From: a bacterium
GTDB taxonomy: Bacteria; Actinomycetota; Acidimicrobiia; Spongiisociales; ZC4RG35
Assembly: GCA_028823995.1 (NCBI GenBank)
Contig: JAPPFD010000022.1
Coordinates: 18,790 to 81,432, forward strand
DNA: 62,643 nt
Direction: 5' to 3'
In this document: positions 1 to 9,630 of the stretch, piece by piece
Layout of the letters: the number at the start of each line of letters is the position of its first letter
How positions within the stretch are numbered: the stretch's first letter is position 1
Notes under the pieces: model-generated
Seen by the model: the letters and a program-made list of their open reading frames with translations, nothing else
Told to the model about the DNA's origin: nothing
Database searches by the model: none
Program-made: the position numbers and the translations under genes

Positions 1-480
1 CGACGACTACTACGACTCGTGCGGCTGATTGGGGTTCGGGGACGCCTTATCGGGAGTGCACCGAGCAGGGTCTCACCAATTACGGGCCGAAGACCGGCCA
101 GAAGTGGATCGGGGGGAGGTATAAGAATCTGTACAACTGCACTGCTCCCACGACTACCACGACGGCGTCGACGACTACTACGACTCGTGCGGCTGATTGG
201 GGTTCGGGGACGCCTTATCGGGAGTGCACCGAGCGGGGTCTCACCAATTACGGGCCGCGGACGGGTCAGAAGTGGATCGGGGACAGGTACAAGGATTTGT
301 ATAACTGCACCGCTCCTACGACGACTACTACGACTCGTGCGGCTGATTGGGGTTCGGGGACGCCTTATCGGGAGTGCACCGAGCGGGGTCTCACCAATTA
401 TGGGTCGCGGACGGGTCAGAGGTGGATTGGGAACAGGTACAAGGATTTGTATAACTGCACCGCTCCTACGACGACCCCGT
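1..480 (+). repeat. Coding tandem repeats, three units of about 150-168 bp
   Basis: Near-identical units begin at 1, 169 and 319 and lie in the reading frame of the metallopeptidase. Each encodes a Thr-rich linker followed by a module with two Cys (REC and YNC). Units 2 and 3 are almost identical, which points to recent duplication; unit 1 has a longer linker. The array probably continues upstream of the window. Confidence 0.9.
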
Positions 481-2942
481 CGACGACTACTACTACGACA
501 ACTACTGCTCCTCCCGGTGGTGGCACGACGCCTGAGAACCCGGCAACGACTTCGGGTCCTACTTTGGGTACTGCGCCGGAGCTTCCTTATAGCGGCACGA
601 CCAGCGTGACTCTCCGGGTGAGTTACGGGGAGCAGTTCACAATGGTGGAGTATTACTACAAGTGTCCCACGAAGGCGGGTGGTGATCCGTTTGAGTCTGA
701 GGCGTCGGAGATATCGGTTAGTTCGTCCTCTTCTGTGGCTGGTGGGAGTGTGATATGGTCGGCGTCGGTGATCTTGGCGGGTGTGGTGACCGGCAGCGGC
801 CCGGATGAGTGCTACGGGGGTGCGGTGTCGTTGCATGTTCGTGTCTCCACGGATGGGACAGCGTGGTCGGAGTCGTCTTCCAGGAATGCAACGATCGGGG
901 ATCCGCCATCCAATTTGCACCCGGCGCCGACGCTGAGCAACCCTTCTTCCACTTCGATTGTGTACAACGCCACGAGCAGTGTCTCGATGACGGTCACCTC
1001 CACGACTGTGTTCACTGCGTGGGAGTACCGGTATGTCTGCTGGGAGGCGGATGGCGATCGTTACATGTCGGCGGTGGGTAACACCTGGCCTGCCAATCCG
1101 ACACCGTCGGGTCTGGATGAGACCGCTTGGTGGACGGTGAGGACCGGGGGTGAGGACAATCAATGTTTCAGCCGCCCACAGGCGGCGCAGGTGTGGTTGT
1201 ACGTGCGGGTCAAATCAGCTTCAACCTCCTGGTCCGATTGGGTGTACCACCCGTTGAGCATCGAACTGTCACCGGTGGCGCCAACGTTTTCGATGGTGTC
1301 GCACAACATGGCGAACAAGGTCGGGTACGGCGAAACCGTTGAAGTGTCCGCACTGGTTCACCACAGTTCCCGTTTCACCCGCGTGCAACAGTATGTGTCC
1401 TGCCAGAACCGGGACGGTGGTGACGTCGTTCTGAGGGGACCAAGTGATGGTAAGAGTCCGGTGTTCACCCGTTCGTCTTCCAGGACAAGGGACTGGGATG
1501 TGACCACAGGTGACGGCTCGGGTGAGTGTTCTCATAAAACCCCGACAGAGCGGTCCGTTCAGGTGACGTTGCTTGCCCGGGCGTGGACATCTTCGGGATG
1601 GTCCCAGTGGGGATCCTTTACGGTGCCGGTCGCCCCGCCCGCTTGCACGGTTGACGTGCCAGTTGACACCAACACCACGAAACAGGACCAATGGTTCGTG
1701 GACTGCACAGACATGCACGACCCAACGGGTGTGTACAAAGCGAAGCGCTACCGGGTCACCCTCCCGAACAGCACCGGCTACTTCCCAATGGTGATCAACG
1801 TGTCCTCAAAGGCCGGCTTCAAAATCACCCTCGTGGGAGGCTCCCCGTCGGTCCGGATCGACAGCAAAGAGGGCTCGAGCCAGGGGCCTGTACGTGGAGG
1901 GTCGTACAGCGGTCGCATGGTGAAGGCTCTCGGAGTAGCCCACACCACATACACCATCGAGATCAGCACCACCGAAACCAACACCACCGGCCCCTTCGGC
2001 ATGGTCATAGAATGGTTCGACCTGCAACCACCAACCAACCTCAAAGCCAACGGTCATACAACTCCGATTAATGCAACATTGGGAGAATCAATGGTTACTT
2101 GGCGCCCGGCTTATGGGGCCAAAGGATACAAAACGGAGTATTTGGCTTGTGCGCTTCCCCAAACCTGTAGCAACGTAGTTTGGCCCTCGCAGACAACCAC
2201 GAAGAGTAGGGCGACCTTATCCAATCTGCGCCTCAACACCCTGTATCAGATCAAAGTGTGGTCAACCCTCGATGGTCACACTTCCGACGAGTCTACAGTT
2301 GTTTACACCTACCCAACCACCGAACCACCATTACTCGACACGGTCGCCACACAAACATTCGCCGGTTACTGGTTTGCCAAGTCATATAACTACCTTTATT
2401 GTTCAGATCCCATTCCGTTGCCTACTACCACGACCACGATGCCGACGACCATAGTGTCCACTACGACAACGACGAGAGTGGATTGGGAAGGCTCCATACG
2501 GCAGGGTCTGGCCAAATGGCCATCCGTCACCGACAATATGGTCAGGGTACGTCGTAGTGTGGAGAAATGCGATGACAACGGTAGTGGGTTTATTGGTGCT
2601 GATGAGCTAGAGACCAATATGGTGTTCGTTACCTCTGATGCATACACTAGATCCTATTGTATGTTTAAACAACCCAATGCTATCGGTGCCTGCGCTAAAC
2701 CTAAATTCGAAGGAACTTCCCGTGTTGACACCAAGTTGGTCTTTGGTGTAGGTTTGGAAACGTTGTCCGATTACACCCTTTGTTTGACTCCTTATCGAGT
2801 AGCTGTGCATGAGGCAGGCCATGCCTTTGGCTTACTCCACAGTATGCTGACCGGTTCTGTCATGTACGAGGGAGACTTTTGTAATCCGCATGAATACGAC
2901 ATAGTCGCTATCAAGGCTTTGTATCAGAGTGTACAAGGATGA
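1..2942 (+). CDS. Secreted multidomain matrixin-like metallopeptidase (5' end outside window)
   Basis: The frame is open from the window edge (first full codon at 3), so the N terminus is missing; about 979 residues are visible. Order: three Thr-linked modules of about 50 residues with the core DWGSGTPYREC...YNC (residues 1-165), a Thr-rich linker, three related beta-sandwich-like repeats of about 100-120 residues with paired Cys, a domain resembling pre-peptidase C-terminal domains, a fibronectin III-like domain (about 680-780), a second Thr linker, then the catalytic domain. The zinc motif HEAGHAFGLLH (936-946) and a Met-turn SVMY (952-955) are those of M10/matrixin-type peptidases. A DDNGSG loop near 857 could bind calcium. 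Probably a secreted or surface enzyme. G+C falls clearly in the last third. Substrate unknown. Confidence 0.8.
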   Translation, partial: TTTTTRAADWGSGTPYRECTEQGLTNYGPKTGQKWIGGRYKNLYNCTAPTTTTTASTTTTTRAADWGSGTPYRECTERGLTNYGPRTGQKWIGDRYKDLYNCTAPTTTTTTRAADWGSGTPYRECTERGLTNYGSRTGQRWIGNRYKDLYNCTAPTTTPSTTTTTTTTAPPGGGTTPENPATTSGPTLGTAPELPYSGTTSVTLRVSYGEQFTMVEYYYKCPTKAGGDPFESEASEISVSSSSSVAGGSVIWSASVILAGVVTGSGPDECYGGAVSLHVRVSTDGTAWSESSSRNATIGDPPSNLHPAPTLSNPSSTSIVYNATSSVSMTVTSTTVFTAWEYRYVCWEADGDRYMSAVGNTWPANPTPSGLDETAWWTVRTGGEDNQCFSRPQAAQVWLYVRVKSASTSWSDWVYHPLSIELSPVAPTFSMVSHNMANKVGYGETVEVSALVHHSSRFTRVQQYVSCQNRDGGDVVLRGPSDGKSPVFTRSSSRTRDWDVTTGDGSGECSHKTPTERSVQVTLLARAWTSSGWSQWGSFTVPVAPPACTVDVPVDTNTTKQDQWFVDCTDMHDPTGVYKAKRYRVTLPNSTGYFPMVINVSSKAGFKITLVGGSPSVRIDSKEGSSQGPVRGGSYSGRMVKALGVAHTTYTIEISTTETNTTGPFGMVIEWFDLQPPTNLKANGHTTPINATLGESMVTWRPAYGAKGYKTEYLACALPQTCSNVVWPSQTTTKSRATLSNLRLNTLYQIKVWSTLDGHTSDESTVVYTYPTTEPPLLDTVATQTFAGYWFAKSYNYLYCSDPIPLPTTTTTMPTTIVSTTTTTRVDWEGSIRQGLAKWPSVTDNMVRVRRSVEKCDDNGSGFIGADELETNMVFVTSDAYTRSYCMFKQPNAIGACAKPKFEGTSRVDTKLVFGVGLETLSDYTLCLTPYRVAVHEAGHAFGLLHSMLTGSVMYEGDFCNPHEYDIVAIKALYQSVQG

Positions 2943-2959
2943 TCCCTGGGAAGGAAAGA

Positions 2960-4015
2960 ATGGTCAAGTTAGGTCTTGGTATTGTAGCTATAGGCATAAT
3001 CGCTGTTATAGCGTCTGCTTGCGCTGGAACAGGATCAGACAAAGAAATCGATAGTAGAGAGGCCTTTGGCGACGTCCCTTTGGTGTATCTACAGGAGGAG
3101 ATACCCGTCTGCAGTCCGGTTGCGGGTTCAGAGCGGGATCCTTGTGCGGTGCGAGGCGCTCCTAACCTGCCATCGTTTTCTGATATAGAATACTTGGAAG
3201 TTCCTAACTATTGGGATCTATATCATGATCCCGACGGTCCACTTTTCATTGCGTATCCCCACTTGGTGATGAGAGCAACGTTTGTTCCGAACACGACGCG
3301 GTGTTCCCTATATGAGAGAACCTTTCCCGCCTTTTTACCTTTTGACTTTCGTGATTCGGTGTTGATGTGTTTTGTTGATGCGAGGGTTAATGACTATGTG
3401 GTTGGGACCGGCCCTCCGACTTTGACTCTGGCGGCATTTACCCTTGTGGTGGGAGGAGGGTCCGTATTTGATTTCGAGCAGTACCGTGCAAGTACTGCGA
3501 GAGCTTATGAAGGCAGGGAGGGGGTGATGTTTCTCGCTCCTTCTGCCACCACGGTTGTGGAGGCGTGGTGGATGACCGAGTTTTGGGATGTCCAACGGAC
3601 CGGCGAGGCTGTGTCGGTGGTGGCGCCATACAGGGACTACTTTGAGGCGTGGAGGAGCAGGTTCACCGAGGAGGACCTTGCTCTGTTGGAGAGGCCGCTG
3701 AGCGAGTTCGAGAAGGTCATAAAGGAGGGTGCTGTGGCTCGCGTGGCGGAGACGGGGGGGCGGATTGCGGTGGGTGATGATTTGCCGATGTTGATCACCG
3801 ACGCCAATTTGCTGCGTCCCTATTATGAGGGGCCGGGGGTGGGAATCTCGTATGAGACGGATGCGCCGTTGCTGCCGCCGCCGGTTCCGGGAGGAGAAGA
3901 TCCGGAGCAGCCTCCGGTTACCACCGGTGAGGAGGATGACGGTTCGTCGGGTACGGTGCCGGTGCCTGATGGGGAGGACCAGCCGGATAGTGGCGGGAGC
4001 GGCGCCGGTCCTTGA
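2960..4015 (+). CDS. Lipoprotein of unknown function, coupled to the metallopeptidase
   Basis: 351 residues. The signal peptide runs to a lipobox-like ASAC with Cys21. I do not recognise the mature domain. It has several Cys, a Trp-rich stretch (VEAWWMTEFW) and a C-terminal tail of about 60 residues rich in Pro, Asp, Glu and Gly. ATG 2960 is chosen because GGAAGG lies 5 nt upstream; an in-frame ATG at 2939 overlaps the protease stop as ATGA and would add seven residues. The tight coupling suggests that it works with the protease, perhaps as a membrane partner or inhibitor (inference). Codon use and G+C in the first half are as low as in the protease 3' end, unlike the core genes further on. 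Confidence 0.75.
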   Translation: MVKLGLGIVAIGIIAVIASACAGTGSDKEIDSREAFGDVPLVYLQEEIPVCSPVAGSERDPCAVRGAPNLPSFSDIEYLEVPNYWDLYHDPDGPLFIAYPHLVMRATFVPNTTRCSLYERTFPAFLPFDFRDSVLMCFVDARVNDYVVGTGPPTLTLAAFTLVVGGGSVFDFEQYRASTARAYEGREGVMFLAPSATTVVEAWWMTEFWDVQRTGEAVSVVAPYRDYFEAWRSRFTEEDLALLERPLSEFEKVIKEGAVARVAETGGRIAVGDDLPMLITDANLLRPYYEGPGVGISYETDAPLLPPPVPGGEDPEQPPVTTGEEDDGSSGTVPVPDGEDQPDSGGSGAGP

Positions 4016-4041
4016 GGGGCGTTTGGCGGCTCGTGTCAGAG

Positions 4042-4101
4042 TCTGTGATGTACGAAGGGGATTATTGCAATCCTCATGCATGAGACATAGTCGCCATTAA
4101 G
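4042..4101 (+). pseudogene. Relic of a second metallopeptidase 3' end
   Basis: Translation gives SVMYEGDYCNPHA, stop, DIVAIK. This matches the end of the upstream protease (SVMYEGDFCNPHEYDIVAIK, about 2857-2919) over about 20 codons at both protein and DNA level. One codon has been lost and a stop falls at the Glu-Tyr position. It begins 27 nt after the lipoprotein stop. It looks like the remnant of a duplicated protease gene left after a deletion or recombination. No upstream part of a second copy is visible. Confidence 0.7.
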
Positions 4102-4118
4102 CCTCATGAAGGTTAGTT

Positions 4119-4976
4119 TCAATAGAGGGGTAGCCGGTTGTCGAGAGGTTCGCTCTTCCAAGCCTCCCAGAGCCACTCGTATGCCGGATCGGTGCATATC
4201 AGCCAATCCCGCCCCGGCTGGGGTCCGGCCATAACGTTCAGGTAGTACATGTGATGACCGGGGGCGGCCACGCAGGGCCCGTGGTATCCCCTCGGCACCA
4301 GGAATAGATCACCGCTGTGGACGGTCACGGTCTCATCGATTTCTGAGTCCAGAGTGTACGTGCGATGGAGCCCGAATCCCCCGGGCCCTTCGATCTCGAA
4401 GTAGTAGATCTCTTCCAGCGGGGTCTCGCCCTCGGCCAGTTCGTCGTGCTTGTGGGGAGGGTAGGACGACCAGTTCCCCGAGGGAGTGAGCACCTCCACC
4501 ACCAGCAGCTTGTCGGGACCCGGTACGTCGGCGGTCAGGAGGTTGTTGATCTGGCGGGTGGCCTGTCCGGCGCCCCGCAGATCCACCCTCACCCCGGAGG
4601 CCGGGTAATAGCGGGGCTCGGTGGCCTTGGTGGCCCGGGAGGTGGCGACGCAGAAGCGGCCGCCGCCGGTTGAGTGAATCGTCATCGTCGATCCTCGGGG
4701 GAGGAAGCACAGGTCGGTGAGGCCGGAGAACACATTGGTCCGCCCCTCCAACTCGAACGCCGCGTCGGGAGTCTCCACATGACATGAACCCTCCAGGGGA
4801 ACAACAGCGGCTTCGGCTTCGCCCAACTCGATGTTACGCTCCTGTCCCGCCGCCAGTTCGACCACCGTCAGGCCGCACCAGTCCCAGCCCGCCTCTTCGG
4901 GAGTCAGCCGGATAGGATCGGTCCCGTCCACCAGGGACCCTGCGGGCCGGAACAGGGAGGTCATGTCGCCAGCCAT
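4119..4976 (-). CDS. iolB: 5-deoxy-glucuronate isomerase
   Basis: 285 residues, full length for IolB. The enzyme converts 5-deoxy-glucuronate to 5-dehydro-2-deoxy-gluconate in myo-inositol breakdown. The protein has the double cupin layout of the KduI/IolB family: HKHDE followed by LEEIYYFEI in the second half supplies the metal-binding His and Glu, and VPRGYHGP near the end carries the last His. It is the downstream gene of a two-gene operon, 10 nt after the Cgl0158-type aldolase gene, facing away from the ABC transporter cluster. Family assignment is firm; the specific substrate follows from the family and the neighbouring iolD. Confidence 0.93.
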   Translation of the reverse strand: MAGDMTSLFRPAGSLVDGTDPIRLTPEEAGWDWCGLTVVELAAGQERNIELGEAEAAVVPLEGSCHVETPDAAFELEGRTNVFSGLTDLCFLPRGSTMTIHSTGGGRFCVATSRATKATEPRYYPASGVRVDLRGAGQATRQINNLLTADVPGPDKLLVVEVLTPSGNWSSYPPHKHDELAEGETPLEEIYYFEIEGPGGFGLHRTYTLDSEIDETVTVHSGDLFLVPRGYHGPCVAAPGHHMYYLNVMAGPQPGRDWLICTDPAYEWLWEAWKSEPLDNRLPLY

Positions 4977-4986
4977 CTCCGGGCGC

Positions 4987-5934
4987 CTAGAGGTCGGGGT
5001 GCACTATCCGCGCCGCCCTGTCGACCCAGCCCTCGACATCGTCGTCGGCAGGGTAGATCAGGCTGCGCCCGGCCACCAGTCCCCTGACGGTCGGCGCCTC
5101 CATCGCTTCGGCCCAGGAGGCCAAGAGCTCTTCGCCCCGATGCCCCGGGTCTCCTCCCAGGAGCAGGACCGGTAGGGAGGACGCGGCGAAGACCCTGAGG
5201 GGATCGGAACTTGGAGGAGGGAGCTTCAACCAGGTATAGGCGCTGGAGGGCCCCAGCCCGGAGGCAATGGCGATCACTCCGATCAGCGCTTCAGGGCTGG
5301 TGTCGATCTTGAGCGCTCCGTCCTCGTCCCGATAGGCGGGTAGGGGTTCAACCATCACCGCAAGGGGAGACTTCTGGGTGGTGATCACCCGGATCGCCCG
5401 GGCGCATTGGTAAATGGTCTTCAGGCTGTTTGGGTCATCGCGATCGATCCGGAGCAGGAGTTTTCCCCCGTCAAGATTCATCTTGAACAGACCACCCGTG
5501 TGGTAGGCGGTTATGGGATCGTCCAACTCCCAGGCGGACCCGCTAAGGCCGCCCCGGTTCATGGAGCCGAACACCACCTTGTCGTCCAGAAGCGACGATC
5601 CGGTCAGCGATCCCAGAAACAGCAGGTCCTCGACGATGTCGGGAGTGGCCAACAGACCGTCCACTCCCGGATGGGAAAGGGCAGTGCTCAGCCGGGAGAG
5701 GAGGTCCCGGCGGTCGGCCATGCGCATCGGATCCCCGCCCACGCCGATAGCCCCGCGGGCAGGGTGGTCGGCAGCCACCAGGAAAAGCCGGGTGCCGGTG
5801 GAGGTCCCGCCACTCAACTGGTCGTAAGGAGCAAGCAGGGGTCGGCGTCGACGACTCCGGGCAAGCTCCAGAGCCTTGTGCGGCGCATGGGCTCGGAGGT
5901 CGATCAGTCGCTTGTACAGGTCTGCGGTAATCAT
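4987..5934 (-). CDS. Cgl0158-family (beta/alpha)8-barrel aldolase of the inositol cluster
   Basis: 315 residues. The sequence resembles the Cgl0158 barrel proteins found in actinobacterial inositol clusters: VAADHPARG near residue 53, a central LLRIDRDDPNS, and VEPLPAYRDEDG as the strand carrying acidic residues. Such proteins are thought to act as class I-type aldolases on 2-deoxy-5-keto-gluconate 6-phosphate or a similar product, which would complete the pathway without iolJ (inference). ATG at 5934, first gene of the operon with iolB. The start is only 33 nt from a divergent lipoprotein gene, so both promoters must lie within or very near the coding ends. Confidence 0.75.
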   Translation of the reverse strand: MITADLYKRLIDLRAHAPHKALELARSRRRRPLLAPYDQLSGGTSTGTRLFLVAADHPARGAIGVGGDPMRMADRRDLLSRLSTALSHPGVDGLLATPDIVEDLLFLGSLTGSSLLDDKVVFGSMNRGGLSGSAWELDDPITAYHTGGLFKMNLDGGKLLLRIDRDDPNSLKTIYQCARAIRVITTQKSPLAVMVEPLPAYRDEDGALKIDTSPEALIGVIAIASGLGPSSAYTWLKLPPPSSDPLRVFAASSLPVLLLGGDPGHRGEELLASWAEAMEAPTVRGLVAGRSLIYPADDDVEGWVDRAARIVHPDL

Positions 5935-5967
5935 TGGCGTACGTCGTCTATAGAGTCGGTGCTGAAC

Positions 5968-6546
5968 GTGTCAACCTCCCAGAGATTAACGCAGAGGAAG
6001 TCAGGTCTCTTCCGTCTTCTGGCTGTCGGGTTGGCATTGGCCCTGATCCCCTCATGCGGGACCCCGTCCCCTTCGCTGGAGTTTCCCGAGGGAACCCCCG
6101 CCGACCTGCAGACTCTGAGCCAAGATGTCTGGGAGGAGTTCCTGACGGTCTTCCCCAACCAGTCGGACTGCATGGGCGTGGTGACCCTGGAGGGAGACTG
6201 GAACCTGGAAGGGTCGCGGGCCTTCTACCTCCCGGGCCAAGCCAAGGTGGTGCTGAAGATCCCGGCCACCGCCGGGCACCTGCGCCACTCACTGGTCCAT
6301 GAGTTGGCGCACCACGTCGAGCACGCCTGCCCCGACCACGCCCAGCTTCGAGCGGCGTTCCTGGCGGCCCAGAACCTGTCGGCGGACACTCCCTGGTTCG
6401 AGGGCCCCTCATGGGAGGAGACCCCGTCCGAGCAGTATGCCGAGACGGTGGTGAGGCTGGTGCTCGACAGGCCGGTCTGGAACTACCGGCTTTCTCTGAC
6501 TCCCGAGGCCGTGGCGACGGTGAGGGATTGGGGTGGAGGCCCATGA
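5968..6546 (+). CDS. Lipoprotein with HExxHH zinc-binding motif
   Basis: 192 residues from a GTG at 5968 (no clear ribosome binding site; start uncertain). A basic N terminus and hydrophobic stretch end in the lipobox IPSC with Cys30. The motif HELAHH (111-116) followed by VEHACPD looks like a metallopeptidase zinc site, and a conserved-looking WEETPSEQYAETVV could supply the third ligand, a Glu. This pattern occurs in small secreted proteins annotated as putative zinc metalloproteases. It is divergent from the aldolase/iolB operon and convergent with the ABC ATPase gene, so it is probably a single-gene unit. No link with inositol metabolism is evident. Confidence 0.65.
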   Translation: MSTSQRLTQRKSGLFRLLAVGLALALIPSCGTPSPSLEFPEGTPADLQTLSQDVWEEFLTVFPNQSDCMGVVTLEGDWNLEGSRAFYLPGQAKVVLKIPATAGHLRHSLVHELAHHVEHACPDHAQLRAAFLAAQNLSADTPWFEGPSWEETPSEQYAETVVRLVLDRPVWNYRLSLTPEAVATVRDWGGGP

Positions 6547-6570
6547 CGCGACCTCCACCCCTGGCAAGGA

Positions 6571-7353
6571 CTAGCTCCCTCGTCCGGTGGCTTCCGCCAA
6601 CTCGTGCTGGAGTTGTTCGAGGTCGGCGCCGCCGGCCATCATCTGGATCAGATGGTCGATCGGCACCTCTTCCTTGGCGTAGTCGCCGAGGATCTGACCG
6701 CGCTTGAGGATCACGAAGTGGTCCCCAACCGGGTAGGCGTGGTGGGGGTTGTGGGTGATGAAGATCACTCCGATTCCCCGGTTCCGAGCTTCGACGATAT
6801 ACCGAAGCACCACACCCGCCTGCTTGACTCCCAGAGCGGCGGTGGGCTCGTCCAGGATCAGCACCTTGGCGCCGAAGTAGACCGCCCGGGCGATGGCCAC
6901 CGACTGGCGCTCGCCACCCGAGAGGGTGCCGACCGGTTGGTCGGGATCCCGGATGTCGATCCCCATCTTGGCCATCTCCTCTCGGGTAATGCGCTTGGCA
7001 TTCTCGACATCGAAGAGCCCATTCTTTTGCAGCGGCTCCGAGCCCAGGAAGAAGTTCCGCCAGATGGACATCAGGGGGATCATCGCCAAGTCCTGGTAGA
7101 CGGTGGCGATGCCTGCGTTCAAAGCTTCCCGGGGCGACTCGAACAGAGTCTCATTGCCCTCGAAGAAGTACTTGCCCTCACTGGGCTTGTGGACGCCGGC
7201 CAGGGTCTTGATCAGAGTCGACTTTCCCGCACCGTTGTCGCCCAGGAGACAGGTGACCTCTCCGGGGCGAACGAACATGGACACGTTCTGGAGCGCGATG
7301 ACGCTGCCGAAAAACTTGGATACTCCTTGGATTTCCAGGATCTTGTCGCTCAT
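6571..7353 (-). CDS. Sugar (probably inositol) ABC transporter ATP-binding protein, CUT2 type
   Basis: 260 residues with a single nucleotide-binding domain: Walker [10 protein letters not shown] (38-46), signature LSGGERQ, Walker [12 protein letters not shown] and the switch His in ITHN. Most CUT2 ATPases (RbsA, XylG) have two fused domains; the one-domain form resembles FrcA-type proteins. Start ATG 7353 overlaps the permease stop as ATGA. With the permease and the upstream binding protein it forms a complete importer. The inositol substrate is inferred from the surrounding iol genes. Confidence 0.9.
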   Translation of the reverse strand: MSDKILEIQGVSKFFGSVIALQNVSMFVRPGEVTCLLGDNGAGKSTLIKTLAGVHKPSEGKYFFEGNETLFESPREALNAGIATVYQDLAMIPLMSIWRNFFLGSEPLQKNGLFDVENAKRITREEMAKMGIDIRDPDQPVGTLSGGERQSVAIARAVYFGAKVLILDEPTAALGVKQAGVVLRYIVEARNRGIGVIFITHNPHHAYPVGDHFVILKRGQILGDYAKEEVPIDHLIQMMAGGADLEQLQHELAEATGRGS

Positions 7354-8384
7354 CGTTTGCTCGCTCTCTGTCGTATGAAGTTGTTGAAGATCACGGCCAG
7401 TACGAGGATGCCGCCCACGAACACGCGGAACCAGTCCCCGTCAACGCCGGTGATGATGATGCCCTGCTGCACCATGGCGAAGATCAATGCGCCGAACACC
7501 GGTCCGAGCACCGACCCGTAGCCGCCGGTCAGGAGGGTTCCGCCCACCACCACCGCGATGATGGCCTCGAACTCCTTGAGAGTGCCGCGCAGGGAGTCGG
7601 CGCTGTTGAGTTGGGTTGCCTGGATGAGGGCCACCGTGAACGCAGCGAGCGCAGTCACCATGAAGAGCGCGATCTTCAGCTTTGCCACAGGGACACCAAC
7701 GTTGCGGGCGGCGTTGGCGTCGCCCCCCGTTCCGAATATCCAGTTACCGATGTGAGTCTTCAACAGGACTATGGTCGCGATGGCCGCAATGACAATCCAC
7801 CAGATGATGGCGATGTCGAACCTGGCGCCGCCGAACTCTATCTTGGTGGCGAAGGCCGCGGCCCATCCGCCCGAGTCATAGTCCTCGAATCCACCCAACT
7901 GGGTCCGGTTGGTCATCAGTCGAGGAATGGCCACGGCCAGGCCCCGGAAGATGAACAACGACCCCAGGGTGATGATGAAGGACGGCAATCTGGTGGCCAT
8001 CACCAGCACTCCGTTGAAGAAGCCGGTGAGCAGGGTGATGATCAAGGCGATCAGCACCGCCATCCAGACGGGAAGCCCGAATCCACCGGCCTCGGCAGGG
8101 GTGATCAGCAGCATGATCGCCATTCCGGCGAATCCCACGATCGACCCGATCGAGAGGTCAAACTCACCGGCGATCATCAATAGCGCCACCGCCACTGCAA
8201 GGATTCCCAGCGGGGCGGCGCGGTTGAGGATGGCGGCGGTGGTGACCCACGACACGAAGTTGTTGTCGAAGGCCACGATGGCAAAGAAAACCCAAACCAC
8301 CACCAGGGCCAGAAACGCCCCGAACTCGGGTCTGGTCAGCAGCCGATTGGCGAGGCTCATTTGCCTTACCCGTTCGTCCGTCAT
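7350..8384 (-). CDS. Sugar ABC transporter permease, CUT2 type
   Basis: 344 residues, about ten hydrophobic segments, belonging to the RbsC/FrcC permease family (internal GSIVGFAGM and the late segment [19 protein letters not shown]). The start at 8384 is preferred over longer alternatives because AAAGGAGG lies directly upstream on the minus strand. A strong hairpin at 8449-8478 separates it from the binding-protein gene, so only a part of transcripts should continue into it. Overlaps the ATPase gene by 4 nt. Confidence 0.9.
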   Translation of the reverse strand: MTDERVRQMSLANRLLTRPEFGAFLALVVVWVFFAIVAFDNNFVSWVTTAAILNRAAPLGILAVAVALLMIAGEFDLSIGSIVGFAGMAIMLLITPAEAGGFGLPVWMAVLIALIITLLTGFFNGVLVMATRLPSFIITLGSLFIFRGLAVAIPRLMTNRTQLGGFEDYDSGGWAAAFATKIEFGGARFDIAIIWWIVIAAIATIVLLKTHIGNWIFGTGGDANAARNVGVPVAKLKIALFMVTALAAFTVALIQATQLNSADSLRGTLKEFEAIIAVVVGGTLLTGGYGSVLGPVFGALIFAMVQQGIIITGVDGDWFRVFVGGILVLAVIFNNFIRQRASKR

Positions 8385-8448
8385 AGGACAACCTCCTTTG
8401 GTCTCGTCTCCTTTGGTCTCCTTGGGTAAGAACCTAGCAGGCAAAAGG

Positions 8449-8478
8449 AAAGGGAGGCCGGTAAACCGGCCTCCCTTT
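8449..8478 (-). terminator. Hairpin between binding-protein and permease genes (partial terminator)
   Basis: A perfect 13-bp stem AAAGGGAGGCCGG with loop TAAA, followed on the minus strand by CCTTTTGC. It lies after the binding-protein stop (8501) and before the permease start (8384). Such hairpins in solute ABC operons stabilise or terminate the binding-protein mRNA and lower expression of the membrane genes; that role is inferred here. Confidence 0.8.
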
Positions 8479-8500
8479 CAGACGGTTTCGGTTTGGCTGT

Positions 8501-9538
8501 CTAGCGCAGTCCCTCCTCCGCGAAGGAGATCACATCGGTTGCGTTGTCGGCCGTAACCAACTGCGGGCCGGTCAGGACCACCCTGTTCACGGAGCCGAGC
8601 GGGAGTCCGCCGGTCTCGTGGAACATCGTCAGCAGCACGATGGGCAGGTAACCCTGCGCGTACTGGTACTGGTCGATGGCGAAGGCCATGTCGCCTGCGC
8701 CGATCGCCTCCAGCACCTCTGGACCGAGGTCGAAGGTGGCCAGTTCCACCTGACCCAGCATGCCGATGTTCTCCATGGCGTTCAACGCCGGGATGGCGCC
8801 GGTCGGCCCCAGGGCCAGGACGCCGTCGGGGTTCCGGGAGGACAGGGCGCCTTCGATGGCGGCCTGCGCTCCGGTGGGATCGGCCAGGTCCACCGGGATG
8901 ACTTCCACGCTGCCGCCCAGCCCGTCTTCGAAGCCCTGGCAACGTGCGTCGAGGGCTGCGTTTCCGACTTCCTGGTTGATGCAGAGCGCGTTGCTCACTC
9001 CCATGGCGCTCATTTCCTGACCTGCGATCAGGCCGGCTTCGTACTCGGTCTGACCGACGTGGACCAGAACACCGAGGTCGGCGAAGACATCGGAGCCGGA
9101 GTTCATGGAGATCACCGGAATGCCGGCTTCCACGGCGGCGCGGATGCTCGGCCCGAGGGCGTCGGCGTCAGGAATGGTCACCACCAGCCCGTCAGGCTGG
9201 GAAGCCACCGCTGCGTCGATGATCTGGGCCATCTCGGCCATGTCGAACGTCCCGGGCGCCTGGTATACCACCGACACGCCCATGTCTTCTTCGGCTGCCT
9301 TCACGCCGTTGGCGGCCACCGACCAGAAGGGGTCGGAGGACTGGCCGTGGGACACCACTATGAAGTTGAGGTCGCGCTGGGCCACCGCGTCTGCCGGAGC
9401 CGTGGTGGGCTCGGGAGCGGCTCCCTCGGCGGCGGTGGTCTCAGGCGCGGCAGTGGTTTCAGCGGCGTCGTCTCCACCGCAGGCTGCCACTATGAGGGCC
9501 ATAGCCGCCAAAACAGCCAAGAGGTACTTGCTTCTCAT
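8501..9538 (-). CDS. Sugar (probably inositol) ABC transporter substrate-binding lipoprotein
   Basis: 345 residues. Signal peptide with lipobox VAAC (Cys20), then a Thr/Ala/Pro-rich linker of about 30 residues and a type I periplasmic binding fold of the RbsB/IbpA class ([20 protein letters not shown], then [19 protein letters not shown]). ATG 9538 follows AAAGGAG by about 9 nt. The gene has its own promoter with a perfect TATAAT and a palindrome at 9631-9659. First gene of the importer operon. Ligand not provable from sequence; inositol or a related cyclitol or sugar is likely from the neighbours. Confidence 0.9.
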   Translation of the reverse strand: MRSKYLLAVLAAMALIVAACGGDDAAETTAAPETTAAEGAAPEPTTAPADAVAQRDLNFIVVSHGQSSDPFWSVAANGVKAAEEDMGVSVVYQAPGTFDMAEMAQIIDAAVASQPDGLVVTIPDADALGPSIRAAVEAGIPVISMNSGSDVFADLGVLVHVGQTEYEAGLIAGQEMSAMGVSNALCINQEVGNAALDARCQGFEDGLGGSVEVIPVDLADPTGAQAAIEGALSSRNPDGVLALGPTGAIPALNAMENIGMLGQVELATFDLGPEVLEAIGAGDMAFAIDQYQYAQGYLPIVLLTMFHETGGLPLGSVNRVVLTGPQLVTADNATDVISFAEEGLR

Positions 9539-9630
9539 AAGGACTCGTCTCCTTTCATGAATGGTTGTACAGTAGTCCGTCCGTGGAGACCGGACGACCT
9601 CCGGTCACCACGCGGATGACAACCTTCTTG

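Noticed and set aside
1..480. CRISPR-like or non-coding satellite repeat
   Set aside because: Units are 150-168 bp, lie directly adjacent without unique spacers, and stay in one reading frame of the protease.
3335..4081. 248-codon minus-strand frame across the lipoprotein gene
   Set aside because: Arg/His-rich antisense frame without start signals; the + strand gene has a signal peptide, lipobox and ribosome binding site.
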